Position numbers and translations under genes: made by a program. Under the pieces are notes generated by a model. That model saw only the letters and a program-made list of their open reading frames with translations, was not told the origin of the DNA and did not search any database. Below are positions 33,280-43,220 of a stretch of 64,000 bases of DNA, piece after piece. The DNA is taken from positions 1 to 64,000 of the forward strand of contig SHNJ01000030.1 in NCBI GenBank assembly GCA_004295055.1. Direction: 5' to 3'. Each line of letters starts with the position of its first letter. The first letter of the stretch is position 1. Source of the DNA: Alphaproteobacteria bacterium. Lineage in GTDB: Bacteria; Pseudomonadota; Alphaproteobacteria; SHNJ01.

Positions 33280-34761
33280 ATGTTCTCCGCACCTAAAAAG
33301 ATTTCGATTACCGAGGCTTTGGCCTTTGACGACGTATTGTTGAAACCGGCGGCATCGAATGTATTGCCTGGCCAAACCAACACCAAATCCCGAATTACCC
33401 GTAACATCGAAATCGGCATTCCGATTATTTCATCGGCCATGGATACGGTGACCGAGGCGCGGATGGCGATTGCCATGGCGCAATCGGGCGGACTTGGCAT
33501 TATTCACCGCAACTTTGCCATCGCCAAACAAGCCGAAGAAGTTCGCCGCGTTAAAAAATTCGAATCCGGCATGGTAATCAATCCGGTTACTATTTTCCCA
33601 GACCGCCCGCTTGCCGATGCTTTAAAATTGATGGCGGATGAAGGCATTTCCGGCGTTCCGGTGGTGGAGCCATCGGGCGGAAAGTTGGTTGGCATTCTGA
33701 CCAACCGCGATGTGCGTTTTGCCACCGATGCCAAACAATTGGTCCGCGAATTGATGACTAAAGATAATTTGGTTACGGTGCGCGAAGGCGTATCGCATGA
33801 CGAAGCCAAAAAATTGCTGCACAAACACCGTATTGAAAAATTGCTTGTGGTGGACGATCAATATCGCTGCATCGGTTTGATTACGGTCAAGGATATGGAA
33901 AAAGCGAATAAATATCCGAACGCGACCAAGGACGAAAAAGGCCGCCTGCGCGTTGGCGCGGCGGTTGGCACCGGCAAGGACGGCATTGAACGCGCCACCG
34001 CGTTGATTGATGCGGAGGTTGATATTGTTGTTATTGATACCGCGCACGGCCATTCGGCTGGCGTGATCGAAACCGCGCGGCAAATCCGCAAATTGAATAG
34101 TTTTACCCAAATTATCGCCGGTAACGTCGCCACGGCCGATGCAACCAAGGCATTGATCGATGTCGGCGTCGATGCGGTAAAGGTTGGTATTGGTCCGGGT
34201 TCAATTTGCACCACGCGTATTGTTGCCGGTGTGGGCGTGCCACAATTTACCGCGATTATGGATTGCGCCGAAATTGGGCATAAACATAATATTCCCGTGA
34301 TCGCCGATGGCGGTATCCGGTATTCGGGCGATGTGGCCAAGGCGATTGCGGCAGGCGCAGATTGCGTGATGCTGGGTTCGTTGATTGCTGGCACCGATGA
34401 AAGCCCGGGCGAAGTATTTTTGTACCAGGGCCGTTCTTATAAATCCTATCGCGGCATGGGATCATTGGGCGCAATGGCGGATGGATCGGCCGACCGGTAT
34501 TTTCAAAAAGAAGTCGATTCATTGAAATTCGTGCCGGAAGGCGTCGAAGGCATGGTCCCATACAAAGGCTCGGTAGCGCAAGTATTGCACCAATTGACTG
34601 GCGGCCTGCGCGCGGCGATGGGATACACCGGACATGCAACGATTCAATCGATGCAGGCAGGATGCGAATTCGTGCGGATTACAGGTTCAGGATTAAAAGA
34701 AAGCCACGTGCACGATATTACCATCACCCGCGAAGCACCGAATTATAAGCTGGCGTCATAG
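33280..34761 (+). CDS. guaB: Inosine-5'-monophosphate dehydrogenase
   Basis: This 493-residue enzyme has the TIM barrel with [20 protein letters not shown] at the start, two CBS domains over about residues 90-210 ([20 protein letters not shown]), and the catalytic Cys loop [20 protein letters not shown] near residue 305. The mobile flap RGMGSLGAM follows. It oxidises IMP to XMP with NAD, the committed step to guanine nucleotides. ATG 33280 is preferred over the TTG at 33274. guaA follows after rsmB, so both GMP-branch genes are close. Confidence 0.97.
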   Translation: MFSAPKKISITEALAFDDVLLKPAASNVLPGQTNTKSRITRNIEIGIPIISSAMDTVTEARMAIAMAQSGGLGIIHRNFAIAKQAEEVRRVKKFESGMVINPVTIFPDRPLADALKLMADEGISGVPVVEPSGGKLVGILTNRDVRFATDAKQLVRELMTKDNLVTVREGVSHDEAKKLLHKHRIEKLLVVDDQYRCIGLITVKDMEKANKYPNATKDEKGRLRVGAAVGTGKDGIERATALIDAEVDIVVIDTAHGHSAGVIETARQIRKLNSFTQIIAGNVATADATKALIDVGVDAVKVGIGPGSICTTRIVAGVGVPQFTAIMDCAEIGHKHNIPVIADGGIRYSGDVAKAIAAGADCVMLGSLIAGTDESPGEVFLYQGRSYKSYRGMGSLGAMADGSADRYFQKEVDSLKFVPEGVEGMVPYKGSVAQVLHQLTGGLRAAMGYTGHATIQSMQAGCEFVRITGSGLKESHVHDITITREAPNYKLAS

Positions 34762-34776
34762 TAAGTGTAGAATTTC

Positions 34777-36084
34777 ATGACTCCTTCAGCCCGAATAACG
34801 GCGATCATCGACATTCTAAAAGAATTCGAGACTTTCGCGCGTCCCATCGACCGGATTTGCGATGCCTATTTTCGCGCGCGGCGGTTTATCGGCGGCGGAG
34901 ACCGGCGATTTATTAGCGATCTTGTTTACAAAATCATGCGCCATAAAAGGAAACTGGATTGGTGGATTGGGCAAGGCGGTTTCGGCCTGATGCCTAATGC
35001 GCGCACCAATGCGTTGGCGGCACTGGTGTTTTTGGAACGATGGAATATGGATCAAATCGCCGGCGCATTTACCGACGATAAATATGCCAGTGGCGCGTTG
35101 AACGAGGTGGAGCAAAAATGGGTGGGGCGATGGGCCAAATCCCCGCCGCAAATTTTATCGGCGGATATGGACGATGCGACGAAATTGGAATGCCCGGCCT
35201 GGTTATTGCCAAAGATCCAAGAATATTGGCCCAACTGGCAGGAATTGCTGACAGTCATGCAAACCGAGGCCAGCGTCGATTTGCGGGTGAACAGTTTGCG
35301 CGGATTGCGGGATGAAGTGTTTGCGCAAATTTTGGGAGCTTTGCCAGAGGTGGAAAAAACACCATATTCGCCGCTCGGACTGCGATTAAAACAACGCGCC
35401 AATCTGGGCAATCTGGAACAATTGAAAGACGGCACGATCGAGGTTCAGGACGAAGGATCGCAATTAATCGCGCTGTTATGCGCGGCGCGGCCGGGAATGT
35501 CGGTGCTGGATTATTGCGCGGGCGCGGGCGGTAAGACGCTGGCGCTGGCGGCGGAAATGCAAAACAAGGGCCGCGTTACCGCATGCGACAATCACGATGC
35601 ACGATTGAAAAAATCGGTACAACGGTTCCGCCGCGCAGGCGTGCATAATCATGAATTGAAACTGCTGGATAAAGATGGCGAAAAATGGCTGTCGCGGCAG
35701 CATGGGCGGTTTGACCGCGTGTTGTGTGATGTTCCGTGCAGCGGCACGGGAACCTGGCGCCGCAATCCGGATATGCGGCACCGTTTTAGCGAAAAAGACT
35801 TGGCCGAATTGATCGAAGTACAGCAGAATATTTTAAATCAAACCGCGCCGTTGGTAAAATCCGGCGGATGGTTGATTTATTCCACCTGTTCCATTTTGCG
35901 CGAAGAAAACGATGCGCAAATCGAACGGTTTTTGGCGGCCCATCCGGAATTTGCATTGGCGGATATTTCCGAACCTTTGTGGGCGTGGAAATTGGCGCCG
36001 GATAAGGGGTTTTTGCGCCTTAATCCCGCCGATCACGCTACTGACGGATTTTTTGCGGCGGTGTTGATTAAAGTCGGCAAATAA
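34777..36084 (+). CDS. rsmB: 16S rRNA m5C methyltransferase (RsmB/Sun family)
   Basis: This 435-residue protein belongs to the NOL1/NOP2/Sun methyltransferases. An N-terminal NusB-like helical region (residues about 1-150) is followed by the catalytic fold with [20 protein letters not shown], the first Cys in [16 protein letters not shown] and the second in [18 protein letters not shown]. The two cysteines form and release the enzyme-cytosine link. RsmB methylates C967 of 16S rRNA; assignment to RsmB rather than RsmF is by length and order. It lies between guaB and guaA on the same strand. Confidence 0.9.
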   Translation: MTPSARITAIIDILKEFETFARPIDRICDAYFRARRFIGGGDRRFISDLVYKIMRHKRKLDWWIGQGGFGLMPNARTNALAALVFLERWNMDQIAGAFTDDKYASGALNEVEQKWVGRWAKSPPQILSADMDDATKLECPAWLLPKIQEYWPNWQELLTVMQTEASVDLRVNSLRGLRDEVFAQILGALPEVEKTPYSPLGLRLKQRANLGNLEQLKDGTIEVQDEGSQLIALLCAARPGMSVLDYCAGAGGKTLALAAEMQNKGRVTACDNHDARLKKSVQRFRRAGVHNHELKLLDKDGEKWLSRQHGRFDRVLCDVPCSGTGTWRRNPDMRHRFSEKDLAELIEVQQNILNQTAPLVKSGGWLIYSTCSILREENDAQIERFLAAHPEFALADISEPLWAWKLAPDKGFLRLNPADHATDGFFAAVLIKVGK

Positions 36085-36119
36085 GCTATTTTATCGCCTT
36101 ATTTAACAAAGGGAGCCTG

Positions 36120-37676
36120 ATGCAACACGATAAAGTTCTTATTCTGGATTTCGGATCACAAGTTACCCAATTAATTGCACGGCGCGTGCGCGAAGCGGGA
36201 GTCTATGCGGAAATCGTTCCCTTTAATACTGATGCGCAAAAAATTAAATCTTATAATCCCAAAGCGGTGATTTTATCGGGTGGCCCCGCTGGCGTTTACG
36301 AGCAAAATGCGCCGATGCCGCCGCAAATCGTTTATGATTTGAATGTGCCGGTTTTGGGTATTTGTTATGGCGAACAAGCATTGTGCCATCAGTTGGGCGG
36401 CAAGGTGGAACCTGGCGCACAGCACACGCGCGAATTTGGCCGGGCGCAATTGAAAATAGTCGATGACTGCGCGTTGTTCGACGGTGTCTGGCAAAAAGGC
36501 AAGGATTACCAAGTTTGGATGAGTCATGGCGACGCCATCACCGCCATTCCATCCGGGTTTAAAACGGTGGGCACCAGCGACGGCGCTCCGTATGCAGCGA
36601 TTGCCAATGAAAATAAAAGGATTTACGGCGTGCAATTCCACCCGGAAGTAATGCATACGCCGGACGGTTCGAAATTGCTGGGCAATTTTGTTAAAAAAGT
36701 CGCGGGTTGTCGCGGCGATTGGACTATGAAGGCGTTCCGCGAAGAAGAAATCGCCAAAATCCGCAAACAAGTTGGCAAGGCGCGAGTGATTTGCGGCCTG
36801 TCGGGCGGCGTCGATTCGTCTGTGGCGGCCGTGTTGATTCACGAAGCCATTGGCGATCAATTGACCTGCATTTTTGTGGATCATGGTTTGATGCGCGCGG
36901 GGGAGGCAGAGCAAGTCGTTTCTATGTTCCGCGGCAAATATAACATTCCATTGGTGCATGTCGATGCATCGAAACAATTCCTTGGCGCGCTGGCTGGCGT
37001 AACAGATCCCGAAGTAAAGCGCAAAACTATCGGCAAATTATTCATCGACGTGTTCGAAGCCGAAGCGAAGAAAATAGGCGGCGTCGAATTCCTGGCCCAA
37101 GGCACATTATATCCTGACGTGATCGAATCGGTGTCGTTTAGCGGTGGGCCATCGGTGACAATCAAATCGCATCATAATGTCGGCGGCTTGCCGGAAAAAA
37201 TGAATTTGAAACTGGTCGAACCATTGCGGGAATTGTTCAAAGACGAAGTTCGTGTTTTAGGCAAAGAATTAGGATTGCCGCCGGAATTTGTCGAACGCCA
37301 TCCATTTCCAGGCCCAGGTTTGGCGATTCGCGTGCCTGGCGAGATTACGCCGGAGAAATTGGAAATCCTGCGTAACGCCGATAAAGTCTATCTGGATGAA
37401 ATCCGCAAGGCCGGTTTATATAACGAAATCTGGCAGGCCTTTGCCGTATTGCTGCCTGTAAAAACCGTGGGCGTGATGGGTGATTACAGAACCTATAGTT
37501 ATGTTTGTGCCTTACGCGCTGTGACATCCACCGATGGCATGACCGCGGATGTTTATCCATTCACCACCGAATTCCTGTCACGCGTTGCAACCCGCATTTG
37601 CAACGAAGTCGCCGGCATCAATCGTGTGGTATATGATTATACCTCAAAACCGCCGGGCACTATTGAGTGGGAATAA
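36120..37676 (+). CDS. guaA: GMP synthase (glutamine-hydrolysing)
   Basis: The 518-residue protein has a GATase1 domain (residues about 5-195) and an ATP-pyrophosphatase domain with the P-loop [14 protein letters not shown], then a C-terminal dimerisation part. The GATase triad is Cys in [12 protein letters not shown] and His/Glu in GVQFHPEV; most homologues read CYGMQ, so the Met-to-Glu change beside the nucleophile is notable but not disabling by itself. It makes GMP from XMP. A good ribosome site (GGGAG) precedes the ATG. Confidence 0.97.
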   Translation: MQHDKVLILDFGSQVTQLIARRVREAGVYAEIVPFNTDAQKIKSYNPKAVILSGGPAGVYEQNAPMPPQIVYDLNVPVLGICYGEQALCHQLGGKVEPGAQHTREFGRAQLKIVDDCALFDGVWQKGKDYQVWMSHGDAITAIPSGFKTVGTSDGAPYAAIANENKRIYGVQFHPEVMHTPDGSKLLGNFVKKVAGCRGDWTMKAFREEEIAKIRKQVGKARVICGLSGGVDSSVAAVLIHEAIGDQLTCIFVDHGLMRAGEAEQVVSMFRGKYNIPLVHVDASKQFLGALAGVTDPEVKRKTIGKLFIDVFEAEAKKIGGVEFLAQGTLYPDVIESVSFSGGPSVTIKSHHNVGGLPEKMNLKLVEPLRELFKDEVRVLGKELGLPPEFVERHPFPGPGLAIRVPGEITPEKLEILRNADKVYLDEIRKAGLYNEIWQAFAVLLPVKTVGVMGDYRTYSYVCALRAVTSTDGMTADVYPFTTEFLSRVATRICNEVAGINRVVYDYTSKPPGTIEWE

Positions 37677-37680
37677 CCAC

Positions 37681-37709
37681 TTGACGAATTGATCTTTAAA
37701 GGATACAGT
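37681..37709 (+). promoter_or_regulatory. Candidate promoter for the 249-residue gene
   Basis: TTGACG (37681-37686) and TACAGT (37704-37709) are spaced by 17 bases. Just downstream TGTTGC and GCAACA can pair, and the second arm ends directly at the ATG at 37741, so the start codon region may be structured. No normal ribosome site is seen. Confidence 0.45.
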
Positions 37710-37740
37710 TGTTGCAAAATAACAAAAAAAGTGGCAACAG

Positions 37741-38490
37741 ATGGGTATTTCTGTAACTACATTGCTGGTTCATGAAATCGCACCGCTAAGCGCAAAGCAG
37801 CAGACGGTAACGGGTTATTGCGCTTACAAAATTGTATTGAAAGCTATGGGATACGATCCTGGCAAGCAAGAACTGTCTGCTGCGATGTTGATATATTTTG
37901 ATGCGCAAATCGCCAAATTAAAAAAGCTTGTTGCAGGACAAGAAGATACTCCCACGGCAATCAAGGCTTTGGTAGATGAAGGGGAAATAGAATCGGATGT
38001 TACTGTAAAGTCGACCACTACTTTACTTGTACCGGAACCTTTACGCCAAGAAATGAATCTTCCCCAGCACTATGTCGCTGATACCTTGATCGGCGATCTT
38101 ATTCGCAAAGGGTGTAAATTGCATTCCATTAACGATCAGCCTGCAAACAGAGTCGTAGCGTTCGATTTTTTAAAAAGGGAAGTGCGCGAAGTTTTAGAAT
38201 TTTGCGATATGGGACCATTGTGCCGTGACCCGAATTTAGGCCCAGCCCTTATTTACATGATCAATGGAGTATATGTCAGTTGGGCGCCGCTATGCAGAAA
38301 CGAAGAGGGTAAAATAAGAAAAGCGCCGCTTGGCGATGCGGCAGTCAAGCGATTGGAAGAAGCAATCGCGGGGCAGAAGGCAAAGCAAGGCATTCGGCCT
38401 TTAATGACTAATACAGCAAATACCTTGGAGACTGCGCAGTTGGCTGCCGATCTTCTGAGAAGGTTGTCCACGGGTAGAATTCTTTCATAA
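37741..38490 (+). CDS. Unrecognised protein of 249 residues
   Basis: I do not recognise this family. The protein is soluble by composition, with no signal peptide or membrane segment. Cysteines occur in EFCDMGPLCRDP and WAPLCRNEEG, not in a standard metal-binding pattern. The C-terminal third is helical and basic. It is probably a single-gene unit: a promoter lies upstream, and a bidirectional terminator follows at 38504. The start lacks a clear ribosome site, and the ATG at 37741 begins MGISVTTLLVHEIAPL. A regulatory or phage-like origin cannot be told from sequence. Confidence 0.65.
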   Translation: MGISVTTLLVHEIAPLSAKQQTVTGYCAYKIVLKAMGYDPGKQELSAAMLIYFDAQIAKLKKLVAGQEDTPTAIKALVDEGEIESDVTVKSTTTLLVPEPLRQEMNLPQHYVADTLIGDLIRKGCKLHSINDQPANRVVAFDFLKREVREVLEFCDMGPLCRDPNLGPALIYMINGVYVSWAPLCRNEEGKIRKAPLGDAAVKRLEEAIAGQKAKQGIRPLMTNTANTLETAQLAADLLRRLSTGRILS

Positions 38491-38503
38491 GGCACGATTA
38501 AGC

Positions 38504-38534
38504 AAAAAGCCGGAAGATTTCTTCCGGCTTTTTT
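38504..38534. terminator. Bidirectional terminator
   Basis: AAAAAGCCGGAAG (38504-38516) pairs with CTTCCGGCTTTTT (38521-38533) around ATTT, with T-runs in both directions. It separates convergent genes ending at 38490 and 38552. Confidence 0.92.
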
Positions 38535-38551
38535 ATTGATGTGAAATTTAT

Positions 38552-38917
38552 TTAAACCTGCGGTGTTTTCATCGACCGCATCGCCATCAATAATTCGCCC
38601 ATGGTTTGGCATTGTTTCAAGCGGCGGCGGCGGTGATACAAAACAAATTTGCCTTTTTCCCGGTGCGCGCGGTCGAATTTAATGACCGAATATATTGGGC
38701 GCTCGAGCGGATCTTGATAGATCGAGAAGGCAATTAGACCATAACGTTGGTCTAGGGTTGAATGCCGCCACTCTCCGATTTTGGATTTTTCGGCATACAA
38801 CCCTAGTAACTGATTTAATTCCGTACGGGTGAAATAAGCAGCGGTGTTTTTGCGGCGATGCGCCACAAAATTCAGCACGTTTTCTTCGGACCTTGCTTTT
38901 TCCATCACTGCGATCAT
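38552..38917 (-). CDS. DUF2794 family protein
   Basis: This 121-residue protein matches DUF2794 of Alphaproteobacteria: YFTRTELNQLLGLYAEKSKI, GEWRHSTLDQRYGLIAFSIY and an ending of alternating basic and hydrophobic residues. The role is unknown, and no catalytic site is obvious. Start at 38917 or the Met four codons later are both possible. The gene is convergent with the 249-residue gene. Its divergent neighbour is the thioredoxin-like gene, and 38918-39148 should hold both promoters (TTGATT with a TAAATA-like -10 is a weak candidate on the plus strand). Confidence 0.82.
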   Translation of the reverse strand: MIAVMEKARSEENVLNFVAHRRKNTAAYFTRTELNQLLGLYAEKSKIGEWRHSTLDQRYGLIAFSIYQDPLERPIYSVIKFDRAHREKGKFVLYHRRRRLKQCQTMGELLMAMRSMKTPQV

Positions 38918-39148
38918 CCAAATAGATATTCCCCGTTAGATACCAGTCTGCCGTCAATAGGTATCAAATTAGTTAAAAATTGTACTAACCGGCCAGTTCA
39001 GGCGCATAAATCGTCATTGCAGCGCACAAAATACTAATTTAATTGCGATTTGCTCTAATTCCAGCATAGCAGTTCTGTGCTTGATTGGTGGGTAAAAAAA
39101 GACTAAATAGTTGCAACGTAATAAAAAACTGTGGCTAGGAGAAGAGGC

Positions 39149-39706
39149 ATGGCAGTCGAAACCCCGCTTTGCGATTTTGGGCAAAAACCGTTTGATTTCA
39201 AATTGAAAGCCATAGACGGCAAAACCTATGGTTTAAAAGACGTGTCTGGACCAAAAGGCACCTTGGTGATGTTCATTTGCAACCATTGCCCATATGTAAA
39301 AGCGATTGTCACGCGCCTGGTACAGGATGTGGCAGAACTGCAAAAAATGGGCGTTGGCGTTATTGCGATTAATTCGAACGATCCGTTGACATATCCGGAT
39401 GACAGTTTTGAAAACATGAAAGTTTTTGCCGCACAAAATAATTTCAATTTCCCGTATGTGGTCGATGAATCGCAAGCCGTCGCCAAACAATATGGGGCGG
39501 TATGCACGCCGGATTTCTTTGGTTATAACGCCAAAGGGGAATTGCAATATCGCGGCCGTTTGGACGCATCGCGTAAAGAAACCGCGCCGGGCGCGCGCCG
39601 CGATTTATTGGAAGCATTCAAGGAAATCGTATCGACTGGCAATGGCCCACGTGAACAATTCGCCAGCATGGGCTGTTCGATCAAATGGAAGCAGGAAGCT
39701 GCGTAA
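39149..39706 (+). CDS. Thioredoxin-like/AhpC-TSA family redoxin
   Basis: The 185-residue protein has the thioredoxin fold of the AhpC/TSA group: FDFKLKAIDGKTYGLKD, then TLVMFICNHCPYVKAIVTRL with a CxxC near residues 45-48 (CNHC), and VCTPDFFGYNAKGELQYRGR. The motif NHCPYV is typical of a subfamily of cytosolic redoxins with unclear partners. The ATG at 39149 is preferred over the GTG at 39131 because GGAGAAGAGG precedes it. It is 25 bases upstream of yfgM. Confidence 0.87.
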   Translation: MAVETPLCDFGQKPFDFKLKAIDGKTYGLKDVSGPKGTLVMFICNHCPYVKAIVTRLVQDVAELQKMGVGVIAINSNDPLTYPDDSFENMKVFAAQNNFNFPYVVDESQAVAKQYGAVCTPDFFGYNAKGELQYRGRLDASRKETAPGARRDLLEAFKEIVSTGNGPREQFASMGCSIKWKQEAA

Positions 39707-39731
39707 ATAAAAATTAACAAGGAAGAAAACT

Positions 39732-40379
39732 ATGGATTTAATTGACGAAATCAAAGAAGACTTGCGCAGCGAACAAATGCGCCAGGTTTGGAAAAATTAT
39801 GGCAAGCTGATTATGGCGGCGATTGCCGTTTTGGTGCTGGGCACCGCTTTGACCTCTGGGTACAAGCAATACAGCCAATACCGCGCTTCGAACGATGCGG
39901 CTTTGTTTGATCAGGCGGTTGATCTGGCGGATGCCAAGAAAAAAGACGAAGCGTTAAAGCAATTGGCGCAAATTGCCGACGATGCCAGCAGCGGATATAA
40001 AACCTTGGCATTGTTTACCCAGGCAAGCATTAAATTCAAAGATGGCGATAAAAAAGGCGCCATCGAGGCGTATGACCAATTGGCGAATGCCGGCGGTATC
40101 GATCCAATGTACCGGGAACTTGCTACCATCGACAGCGTGTCGATCCAAATGGATATGGAAGGCGCGAATCTTGATGGTCTAAGCAAACGTTTGGAACCAT
40201 TGACGGCAACCGGCCGCCCATGGCGTTTTTCGGCGTTGGAATTGCAGGGCCTGATCGCCATGCAAAAAGGCGACAAGGAAAAAGCCAAAAATATTTTCGA
40301 CCGGATCGCCAAAGATGAAAATTCACCCGTCAGCATGAGAATGCGCGTTCAGCGCGTTGCCACGGTTTTGTCGTATTAA
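39732..40379 (+). CDS. YfgM-like TPR membrane protein
   Basis: The 215-residue protein has a short cytoplasmic start (MDLIDEIKEDLRSEQMRQVW), one membrane segment near residues 27-44 (LIMAAIAVLVLGTALTSG), and a periplasmic tetratricopeptide region. YfgM contacts the SecYEG translocon and periplasmic chaperones. The order yfgM-bamB-der is kept across Proteobacteria, which supports this call. A terminator-like hairpin follows, but bamB continues on the same strand. Confidence 0.88.
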   Translation: MDLIDEIKEDLRSEQMRQVWKNYGKLIMAAIAVLVLGTALTSGYKQYSQYRASNDAALFDQAVDLADAKKKDEALKQLAQIADDASSGYKTLALFTQASIKFKDGDKKGAIEAYDQLANAGGIDPMYRELATIDSVSIQMDMEGANLDGLSKRLEPLTATGRPWRFSALELQGLIAMQKGDKEKAKNIFDRIAKDENSPVSMRMRVQRVATVLSY

Positions 40380-40390
40380 TAAGATATCTA

Positions 40391-40414
40391 GAAGGGGCAT
40401 TCGCCCCTTCTTTT
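40391..40414 (+). terminator. Hairpin between yfgM and bamB
   Basis: GAAGGGGC (40391-40398) pairs with GCCCCTTC (40403-40410) around ATTC and is followed by TTTTC. The short T-run suggests partial termination. Confidence 0.6.
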
Positions 40415-40442
40415 CATCAATCAAACTTTTTCCCACAAAATT

Positions 40443-41753
40443 ATGAAACGCATTCTAGTTCTTTTATTCGCCATCGTTTTATTGCCGTCTTGCGACGATG
40501 ATTGGTTTGGCAAAGCAGGCGATCCAATTTTGCCGGGCACCCGCATTCCTATTTTATTGTCGAATAATCCGATTGAACCCGATCCATCTCTGGCGGACGC
40601 ACAGGTTATTTACCCGCCGGCATCGGCCAATCCAACCTGGCCAATGGCAGGCGGTTATGCGGATCACGTGATGCAGCATCTGGCGTTAAACAAAGATCCG
40701 CTGCAAACAATCTGGACGGCGGATATTGGCGATGGTTCGTCGCGCGATGGATATTTGGTGAATCAGCCAGTGGCCGCCGGCGGCAAGGTTTTTACCATCG
40801 ATGTTTCATCCGAAGTCCGCGCGTTTGATTTGAATACCGGCGCTTTGATCTGGTCGAAAGACCTTGTTCCCGATCAGGAAGACAGCCGTTCGATCGCGAA
40901 TGGCGGCCTGGCGGTGGACGGAGATATTTTGTATGTAACCACCGGCCTTGCTGAATTGACGGCGATGAATGTGGCGAACGGCGATATTTTGTGGCGCCAA
41001 CCGGTATCTAGTCCGCTGCGCACCGCGCCAACCGTGGCGGAAGGAAAAATATTGGTAGTGCCGGTCGATAACCGTTTGACAGCGCTAACGGCCAAAGAAG
41101 GCAAATTATCGTGGATGTATGAAGGGTTGAATGAATCTGCCGCGTTGCTTGGCGGCGCAAGCCCGGCTATCAGCAATGGTATCGCGCTGGCTACTTTTAC
41201 CACCGGCGATTTGATCGCATTCGATTTGAAAAAGGGCCGCCCTTTATGGGTAGAAAATCTGTCGCGGGTGCGTCGTGGCGATCTGATGGCGACCATTACG
41301 TCGGTTCAGGCCTTGCCGGCAATTCATGATGGTAAAGTCTATGCGATTGGTCACAGCAACCGGATGCTGGCGATCGATTTGCAATCGGGCGAACGGATTT
41401 GGGACTTGTCGGTTGGCGGCACCGAAACGCCGTGGGTTACCGACAATTATGTTTACATTATCGATAACAGCAATCATTTGATTTGCGTGGAAATGGCGCG
41501 CGGCCTTGTTAAATGGAGCGTCGAGCTGGCGCATAAAGACGATGCGAAAAACGCGCATTATGCCGGACCGGTATTGGCTGGCGGACGTTTGTTTGTTGTC
41601 GGTGGCGATGAAAAATTATGGGTGCTGTCGCCGCAAGATGGAAAAGTTATAGGATCTTATGATTTGCCGGGCGTGTCGTCTATTTCCCCGATTGTCGCGG
41701 AAAATACATTGTTGGTTTTAACCGACAACGGCAAGCTGGTGGCATTCCGGTAG
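40443..41753 (+). CDS. bamB: BamB-like PQQ-repeat lipoprotein (outer membrane assembly)
   Basis: This 436-residue protein has a lipoprotein signal ending LLPSC, giving the acylated Cys at residue 17, and then a beta-propeller with PQQ-like repeats (AFDLNTGALIWSKDL, LTALTAKEGKLSWMYEG, MLAIDLQSGERIWDLSV). BamB is the accessory lipoprotein of the BAM complex that inserts outer-membrane beta-barrels, helping BamA. It stands between yfgM and der as in E. coli. The gap to the der start is six bases. Confidence 0.9.
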   Translation: MKRILVLLFAIVLLPSCDDDWFGKAGDPILPGTRIPILLSNNPIEPDPSLADAQVIYPPASANPTWPMAGGYADHVMQHLALNKDPLQTIWTADIGDGSSRDGYLVNQPVAAGGKVFTIDVSSEVRAFDLNTGALIWSKDLVPDQEDSRSIANGGLAVDGDILYVTTGLAELTAMNVANGDILWRQPVSSPLRTAPTVAEGKILVVPVDNRLTALTAKEGKLSWMYEGLNESAALLGGASPAISNGIALATFTTGDLIAFDLKKGRPLWVENLSRVRRGDLMATITSVQALPAIHDGKVYAIGHSNRMLAIDLQSGERIWDLSVGGTETPWVTDNYVYIIDNSNHLICVEMARGLVKWSVELAHKDDAKNAHYAGPVLAGGRLFVVGGDEKLWVLSPQDGKVIGSYDLPGVSSISPIVAENTLLVLTDNGKLVAFR

Positions 41754-41759
41754 GCATCA

Positions 41760-43142
41760 ATGACCTTTAAAATCGCCATTGTCGGACGGCCCAATGTTGG
41801 CAAGTCAACCTTGTTCAACCGCCTGGTGGGCAGGAAATTGGCGATCGTCCATAACACGCCCGGCGTTACCCGCGACTGGCAAGAAGCGCCAGCGAATTTA
41901 TTCGGCCATCATTTCATGGCTATCGATACCGCAGGATTGGATGATGGTAAGGGCGATGAATTGGCGCGCCGCATGTCAAAACAAAGTCAGCGTGCGATTG
42001 ATCAAGCCGATTTGATTTGGTTTGTGGTCGATGGCAAGGTCAGTTTGCAAAACGAAGACCGCACCATTGCCAAGGAATTGCGCAAAAGCGGTAAGCCAAT
42101 TTTCCTTGTGATCAATAAATGCGAAAATAAAACTGGTCAGGATTGGGCGGAATTTCACCGGCTTGGTTTCAATCCGGCGATTCCGGTATCGGCGGAACAT
42201 GGGCTGGGTATGGACGAACTCGCCGCGTATTTAGAAGATTATTGTCCGGCCAAACAACTGGTTGCAGAAAAAGACGAATGGGAAGCGGAAGAAACTGAAG
42301 AAGTAGAAACCGAAGAGAAATCAGCCAAAGATCGCCGCATTAAACTCGCGATTGTTGGTAAACCGAATGCTGGCAAATCCACTTTGATCAACCAGATGGT
42401 TGGCGAAGAAAGATTGCTGACCGGGCCGGAGGCGGGGATTACCCGCGATGCCATCGCGGTGCCGTTCGAATGGCGTGGCAAAAAATTGGAACTGGTCGAT
42501 ACGGCCGGTTTGCGTAAAAAAGCCAAGGTTGTTGAAAAACTGGAACAAATGGCCACGTCCGATACGATTAACGCGATTAACATGGCCGAAGTGGTTTTGT
42601 TGGTCCTTGATGTTAGCCAGGGCATTACCCGCCAGGATTTGACTATTGCCGACCTTGCGGCGAACGAAGGCCGGGCAGTGGCAATTGTAATCAATAAATG
42701 GGATTTGGTGCGGGATAAGGGTGAAACGATTAATAGCGTAAAAGCGATTGTCGAAAAATCCTTGCCACAAATTGCCGATGCGCCAATTATTTACATTTCT
42801 GCTTTGCAATCCAAAAACTTAGACAAAGTATTTAAAGCGGTATTTGAAGTATATGATGTTTGGAACAAACGCATTTCGACTTCGAAATTGAATAATTGGC
42901 TAAAAAAGATGGTGGAGGCTTATCCGCCGCCGATGGTTAAAAATAAGCGCCTGAAATTGCGCTATGCGACGCAAATCAAGACGCGGCCGCCGACATTTGT
43001 GCTGTTTTGTAATGGCGTTTATGACATGCCGGACAGCTATATTCGCTATATAACCAATAAGATGCGGGATGAATTCGATATGCCCGGCACCCCAATCCGT
43101 ATTTACCTGCGCCAGGGCGAGAACCCTTATACCAAAGAATAG
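41760..43142 (+). CDS. der: Ribosome-assembly GTPase Der (two G domains)
   Basis: The 460-residue protein has two GTPase domains and a C-terminal KH-like domain. Domain 1 has GRPNVGKSTLFNRLVG, then AIDTAGLDD and VINKCENK. Domain 2 has GKPNAGKSTLINQMVG, then VDTAGLRKKAKV and INKWDLV. An acidic linker rich in Glu (residues about 162-185) separates the domains. Der is needed for 50S subunit maturation. The end, PIRIYLRQGENPY, is the usual KH-like terminus. Confidence 0.97.
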   Translation: MTFKIAIVGRPNVGKSTLFNRLVGRKLAIVHNTPGVTRDWQEAPANLFGHHFMAIDTAGLDDGKGDELARRMSKQSQRAIDQADLIWFVVDGKVSLQNEDRTIAKELRKSGKPIFLVINKCENKTGQDWAEFHRLGFNPAIPVSAEHGLGMDELAAYLEDYCPAKQLVAEKDEWEAEETEEVETEEKSAKDRRIKLAIVGKPNAGKSTLINQMVGEERLLTGPEAGITRDAIAVPFEWRGKKLELVDTAGLRKKAKVVEKLEQMATSDTINAINMAEVVLLVLDVSQGITRQDLTIADLAANEGRAVAIVINKWDLVRDKGETINSVKAIVEKSLPQIADAPIIYISALQSKNLDKVFKAVFEVYDVWNKRISTSKLNNWLKKMVEAYPPPMVKNKRLKLRYATQIKTRPPTFVLFCNGVYDMPDSYIRYITNKMRDEFDMPGTPIRIYLRQGENPYTKE

Positions 43143-43220
43143 AAATTTTATTACAATAAATCAATAATTTACAACGGCTAATTTAAAGCATATTCTTAGG
43201 AAAATATTGCGGAGGGCGCT

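Noticed and set aside
33858-34394. 178-codon minus-strand ORF inside guaB
   Set aside because: It is a shadow of the IMPDH barrel coding region with no motif of its own.
36273-36977. 234-codon minus-strand ORF inside guaA
   Set aside because: guaA has complete family motifs across this stretch, and the antisense product shows no domain or ribosome site.
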